DNA from: Diplonema papillatum
Taxonomy: Eukaryota; Euglenozoa; Diplonemea; Diplonemida; Diplonemidae
Assembly (NCBI GenBank): GCA_030068145.1
Contig: JAPJBO010000788.1
Coordinates: forward strand, 42,775 to 106,774
Reading direction: 5' to 3'
Length of the DNA stretch: 64,000 bases
Positions within the stretch are counted from its first letter, which is position 1, and every line of letters starts with the position of its first letter. A program made the translations under genes and the position numbers. The notes beneath the pieces were generated by a model, which saw nothing but the letters and a program-made list of their open reading frames with translations, searched no databases and was not told the origin of the DNA. Shown one piece after another: positions 61,038 through 64,000 of this stretch.

Positions 61038-64000
61038 CTGCCGTCAAGCCACGACGCCCGCGCGGACGGCGATGCTGCGGGAGCCCGCTTGATGCGATGT
61101 GGGGATGTGCATCCCAACCCTGGCCCCGGGCGCCGAACGCTCGCCTCGACCGCCGCGGCGGCTTTCCGCCGCGGACGTCGCCGACGGCCGGCCGGCACAG
61201 CCCGGTACGTTGCCGCGCACGTGCTGCATCGCGCGCGGGACGTGGGTTCCCGGGTTGCCTCGCGGCGTGAGCGTGTTGAATGTGCGTGGCTACCGTCGAA
61301 GCACGACGCCCTTGAGTATGCGTACGCCGCGGGGGAACGGCTCTTGAGGTGCGGGGACGTCCACCCGAACCCTGGTCCCCCGCGCGATCTCACTCTTGCT
61401 GCAGTTAATGTTGGCTCGCTGGCCCTGCACATTGACGAGGTGCGTGCGATGGCGCCCGCAGACGCGATTGCGGTGCTGGAGACGTCGATGAGCGCGTTGC
61501 AGCAGACGCAGGCGGCGGATTATCTCGCGAGACCGTGCGCCGTCGACGGGTCGAGGTGGAAGACGCTGTGGGGGCCGCCGCAACCGCCGAAGCGCAGCAA
61601 GCACTGTCCGCACGGAAACCCGCATTCCGGGCAGAAGGGGGGCGGAGTCGTTGTGCTTGCCAGGCAGCCGGGGGTGGCCCACCTGCTGCCCAACGAATCG
61701 CTGCAGGAAGTGCGCAACCGGGTCATCCACACGATGATCGCGACGGGGGTCGGACGGATGTTCGTGCACTTTTTTGCCGTCTACGCCCCATCGGGGAACA
61801 CGGCAGCAGCGTCCCGGGAGCGGCTCCTGCAGACGGTCCTCTTCGAGGCGCAGGCCATAGTGGGGCAGGCCCCGGCGGTCGTGATGGGCGACTTCAACAC
61901 GGACCTTGAGCGATCGCCGGCGCTTCGGCATGCCCTCAGCAACGGGTGGACGGACGCAGCGCAGCTGCAGGCGGCGTGCGAAGGAGGACGACCGCCCAAC
62001 ACCTACACGGGCACGAACACGTCCGGCACGCGCATCGACTACGCCCTGATGAACCGCGCGGCCGCGTCCGCCTTTGTTGCATGCGAGACGATCGGGGTAG
62101 GGAGCGTGAGGGGCCACCGCTGCGTCCGGATTCGACTCGCGGTGCAGGCGTTCGAACAGCAGACATGGAGGTTCAACGTGCCGCGAGCGATACCCGTGAA
62201 GCCGGCAGGTAGGGTCGTCGAGGTCCCGAGGCTGGATGCCGTGTGCGCCGCCGCCCGCGAGGGGGACGTCGAAGGGGCGTGGATGGCGCTCTCCGCAATG
62301 TGCGAGCAGTACCTGCTAGACCGCAGCGGGATGCCTGCCTGTGAGAGACGTGCGCACACCGGCCGCGGTAACTCGGAGCTGAAGATGACTCGCGTTGCGG
62401 CGAGGAGTACGCCGGACCGGGGCGTGGCGTGCGAGACGGAGCTGAGGCACGGGAATGCGATCCGGCGTCTGGAGCACTACGTCTACCAGCGAGCTCGCCT
62501 AGAAGCGTCCGGACCATTCCAGGTGCCCCAAGAACTCCGCTTGTGCTGGCTGCGCTGTCTCGCCGTGATCCGTGGCGGCGGGGTCGGCGAGCCGCCCCCC
62601 TCCGACCCGCCGAGCGCAGAGGTCGCCCGCGTTTACTTGCACGACGTACGACTGCGCAGTGCGAGATTCAACGCGGCTGCGGCGAGGGTACGGAAGAGGC
62701 AGCAACACGAGAGGCAGCTGACGATGTTTGGGACGGATCGCCGGGCTCTTGTGACGATGCTGCGGGGGGGTCCGGGGCAGGCGGCCGATGCGGTGCGGAC
62801 AGCGGACGGGCGGCTCACCGCCAACGTCGAGGAGATGGACGAGGTGCTGCAGGAGGCGTGGGACCCGATCCTGCGCATGTACGGGGAAGGACGCCCAGAG
62901 CCCGAGTACGAGGTGTTCCGCAGGGCCTTCGAGGGTTTTATTCCCCGCCGCCAGATGGACCTGCGGGATGTGACCGGGAGGGAGCTACGGGATGTGCTCA
63001 ACAAGCGGAAGAAGAAGACTACGGCGTGTGGGGTGGACGGCTGGCGCTTGGACGAGCTGAAGGCCCTGCCCGACGAGCTGCTGGACGGGTTCGCGACGCT
63101 CTTCAATCTGGTAGAGGAGCGAGGGGAGTGGCCGAAGGGTATGCTGACGTCGTTGGTGTCGCTCATCCCAAAGACCGACGACACCTCGCCAACGAACCTG
63201 CGGCCAATCACCGTGACGAGCTGCGTCTATCGGTTGTGGGCCTGCAGGCGTTTGCAAGACGTCATGGAGTGGCAGGACGGCTGGATTCTTCCGTCGCAGC
63301 ACGGCTTCCGCAGAGGGCATCGGACGGACGACGTCCTCATGGAGCTGACGACGCTGATCGAGGAGACGCTGCTCGACGAGTCGAAGTCGCTGTACATGGT
63401 CGCACTCGATTTCGCGAAGTGCTTCGACCGGGTACCGCAGGGGATCGTTCTCCGGCTCGCCGAAGAGATGGGCCTCGACGCGCGCATCCTGCGCCCCCTG
63501 CGCGCCATGTACCGTGGGATGAAGCGCCGGTTTAAGCTGCCGCTGGGCGTAGGGTCCGAGTTTGAGGTCACCAACGGTATCTTGCAGGGGTGCCCACTTT
63601 CGGTGATCCTCATCAACGCCTTGCTGTCGATTGTGCTCCGAGCGGTGTCGGCGCGCGTACCGGAGGTTTCGTCGGAGTCGCTGGCGGATGATGCCACGCT
63701 CTTCGCGTCCGTGGAGTCCGAGCTGCAGCAGGCGGTCGACGTCATCGCACAGTTCTGCGCCCTGACAGGGATGCGGCTGAACATGACGAAGACACTGGCG
63801 ATGGGGATCCCCGCGGGCACGGTGCGGCAGCGTCGGCGGCGGCCCTATACGAGCGTGCTGGCAGTCGGCGACGAGACGATACCGACAGCGACGGCGGCGA
63901 AGATCCTCGGTGTGCGTACGAGTGTCGCGAGCGTTCAGGCGGAACGTACCAACGACGCGCGTCTGAGGGCCCAAAACGCATTGCTGGACAGGCTGAGCAC
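61038..64000 (+). CDS. LINE-C ORF2: tandem 2A-like motifs, APE endonuclease, reverse transcriptase (3' partial)
   Basis: Same frame as ORF1, open for 987 codons from the TGA to the window edge. First 2A-like LMRCGDVHPNPGP (ends 61127), second LLRCGDVHPNPGP (ends 61379). The APE-type endonuclease (about 61390-62160) shows VNVGSL, the catalytic Glu in VLETS, MGDFNTDL (61884-61907), RIDYAL (62031) and a final His in SVRGHRC (62115), where the usual Asp of SDH is Gly. RT (about 62990-63830): ACGVDGWRLDELK, LIPKTDDTSPTNLRPITVTS, QHGFRRGHRTDD, ALDFAKCFDRVP (catalytic Asp 63408), LQGCPLSVILINAL and SLADDATL (catalytic Asp pair 63687-63692). The enzyme nicks target DNA and primes cDNA synthesis there. 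The first in-frame ATG (61092) lies only 10 codons before the first motif's D, so it gives a very short leader; translation by read-through of TGA seems more sensible. Confidence 0.9.
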   Translation, partial: MPSSHDARADGDAAGARLMRCGDVHPNPGPGRRTLASTAAAAFRRGRRRRPAGTARYVAAHVLHRARDVGSRVASRRERVECAWLPSKHDALEYAYAAGERLLRCGDVHPNPGPPRDLTLAAVNVGSLALHIDEVRAMAPADAIAVLETSMSALQQTQAADYLARPCAVDGSRWKTLWGPPQPPKRSKHCPHGNPHSGQKGGGVVVLARQPGVAHLLPNESLQEVRNRVIHTMIATGVGRMFVHFFAVYAPSGNTAAASRERLLQTVLFEAQAIVGQAPAVVMGDFNTDLERSPALRHALSNGWTDAAQLQAACEGGRPPNTYTGTNTSGTRIDYALMNRAAASAFVACETIGVGSVRGHRCVRIRLAVQAFEQQTWRFNVPRAIPVKPAGRVVEVPRLDAVCAAAREGDVEGAWMALSAMCEQYLLDRSGMPACERRAHTGRGNSELKMTRVAARSTPDRGVACETELRHGNAIRRLEHYVYQRARLEASGPFQVPQELRLCWLRCLAVIRGGGVGEPPPSDPPSAEVARVYLHDVRLRSARFNAAAARVRKRQQHERQLTMFGTDRRALVTMLRGGPGQAADAVRTADGRLTANVEEMDEVLQEAWDPILRMYGEGRPEPEYEVFRRAFEGFIPRRQMDLRDVTGRELRDVLNKRKKKTTACGVDGWRLDELKALPDELLDGFATLFNLVEERGEWPKGMLTSLVSLIPKTDDTSPTNLRPITVTSCVYRLWACRRLQDVMEWQDGWILPSQHGFRRGHRTDDVLMELTTLIEETLLDESKSLYMVALDFAKCFDRVPQGIVLRLAEEMGLDARILRPLRAMYRGMKRRFKLPLGVGSEFEVTNGILQGCPLSVILINALLSIVLRAVSARVPEVSSESLADDATLFASVESELQQAVDVIAQFCALTGMRLNMTKTLAMGIPAGTVRQRRRRPYTSVLAVGDETIPTATAAKILGVRTSVASVQAERTNDARLRAQNALLDRLS
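61092..61127 (+). other. 2A-like ribosome-skipping motif, copy 1
   Basis: Codes MRCGDVHPNPGP; fits the 2A consensus D(V/I)ExNPGP with His for Glu, a variant known in 2A-bearing LINEs. Predicted break between Gly (61122-61124) and Pro (61125-61127), 29 codons after the TGA. Confidence 0.8.
61344..61379 (+). other. 2A-like ribosome-skipping motif, copy 2
   Basis: Codes LRCGDVHPNPGP immediately before the endonuclease. Predicted break after Gly 61374-61376. The 84-residue piece between the two breaks has 17 Arg. Surroundings AAGxRLxRCGDVHPNPGP and R-x-TLA match copy 1, so the module was duplicated. Confidence 0.8.

Larger units (their letters stand above)
58853..64000 (+). mobile_element. LINE-C, apparently full-length 5' end, runs off the window
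   Basis: Leader 58853-58961, poly-Q ORF1, a single TGA, then an in-frame ORF2 with tandem 2A-like motifs, APE endonuclease and RT, open to the last base. Intact frames over more than 5 kb suggest a young, possibly active copy. The 3' end (RT distal part and Cys/His tail as in LINE-A and LINE-B) must lie beyond the window. Confidence 0.9.

Overview
The window is nuclear DNA of a flagellated protist, most likely an alveolate. Genes are GC-rich and split by GT-AG introns of 80 bp to 2.9 kb, and they sit in lower-GC DNA packed with dispersed repeats. A complete paraflagellar rod (PFR) protein gene and a CCDC177-like axonemal coiled-coil gene imply a flagellum. A piece of 18S rRNA inside one intron looks to me (from memory, no search) closest to apicomplexan/chromerid 18S, so a chromerid or close relative is my best guess. 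Genus is not proven.

Layout, all host genes on the + strand: 1-1908, 3' part of a Cys-rich/UBA protein; 3268-4409, iron superoxide dismutase (2 exons); 5958-7163, TRM5 tRNA (guanine37-N1)-methyltransferase, followed by decayed copies of its own 3' end; 9461-14361, CCDC177-like coiled-coil protein (7 exons, one intron filled by a minisatellite); 16057-20412, PFR protein (3 exons, phases agree, 608 aa), with a decayed copy of its first exon just upstream; 23008-31294, a 1138-aa RRM plus YTH (m6A reader) protein in 5 exons whose introns hold an 18S rRNA fragment, LINE-tail repeats and a 1.4-kb TIR transposon; 31295-44765, about 13 kb of gene-free repeats; 44766-45455, a ubiquitin-specific-protease-like fragment; 45725-48504, a 5'-truncated LINE; 49.6-51.5 kb, tandem repeats; 52780-53935, the first exon of sphingosine-1-phosphate lyase, preceded by a decayed copy; 54706-58785, a chimeric truncated LINE; 58853 to the end, an apparently full-length LINE running off the window.

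The most striking item is the last LINE. Its poly-Q ORF1 ends in UGA, and the same frame then stays open for at least 2.9 kb to the window edge. This downstream frame carries two 2A-like ribosome-skipping motifs (RCGDVHPNPGP) 84 codons apart, then an APE endonuclease and a reverse transcriptase. The arrangement suggests ORF1 - leaky UGA - 2A - 84-aa Arg-rich peptide - 2A - endonuclease/RT. The neighbouring LINE is a chimera whose junction is a perfect 15-bp palindrome, as expected for a fold-back template switch. Both truncated LINEs carry 55-67 bp flanking direct repeats, 11-12 nt 3' UTRs and no poly(A).

The host genes do not form an operon or pathway. What links the region is its mode of growth: insertion of retroelements, partial gene duplication followed by decay, and repeat expansion inside introns.
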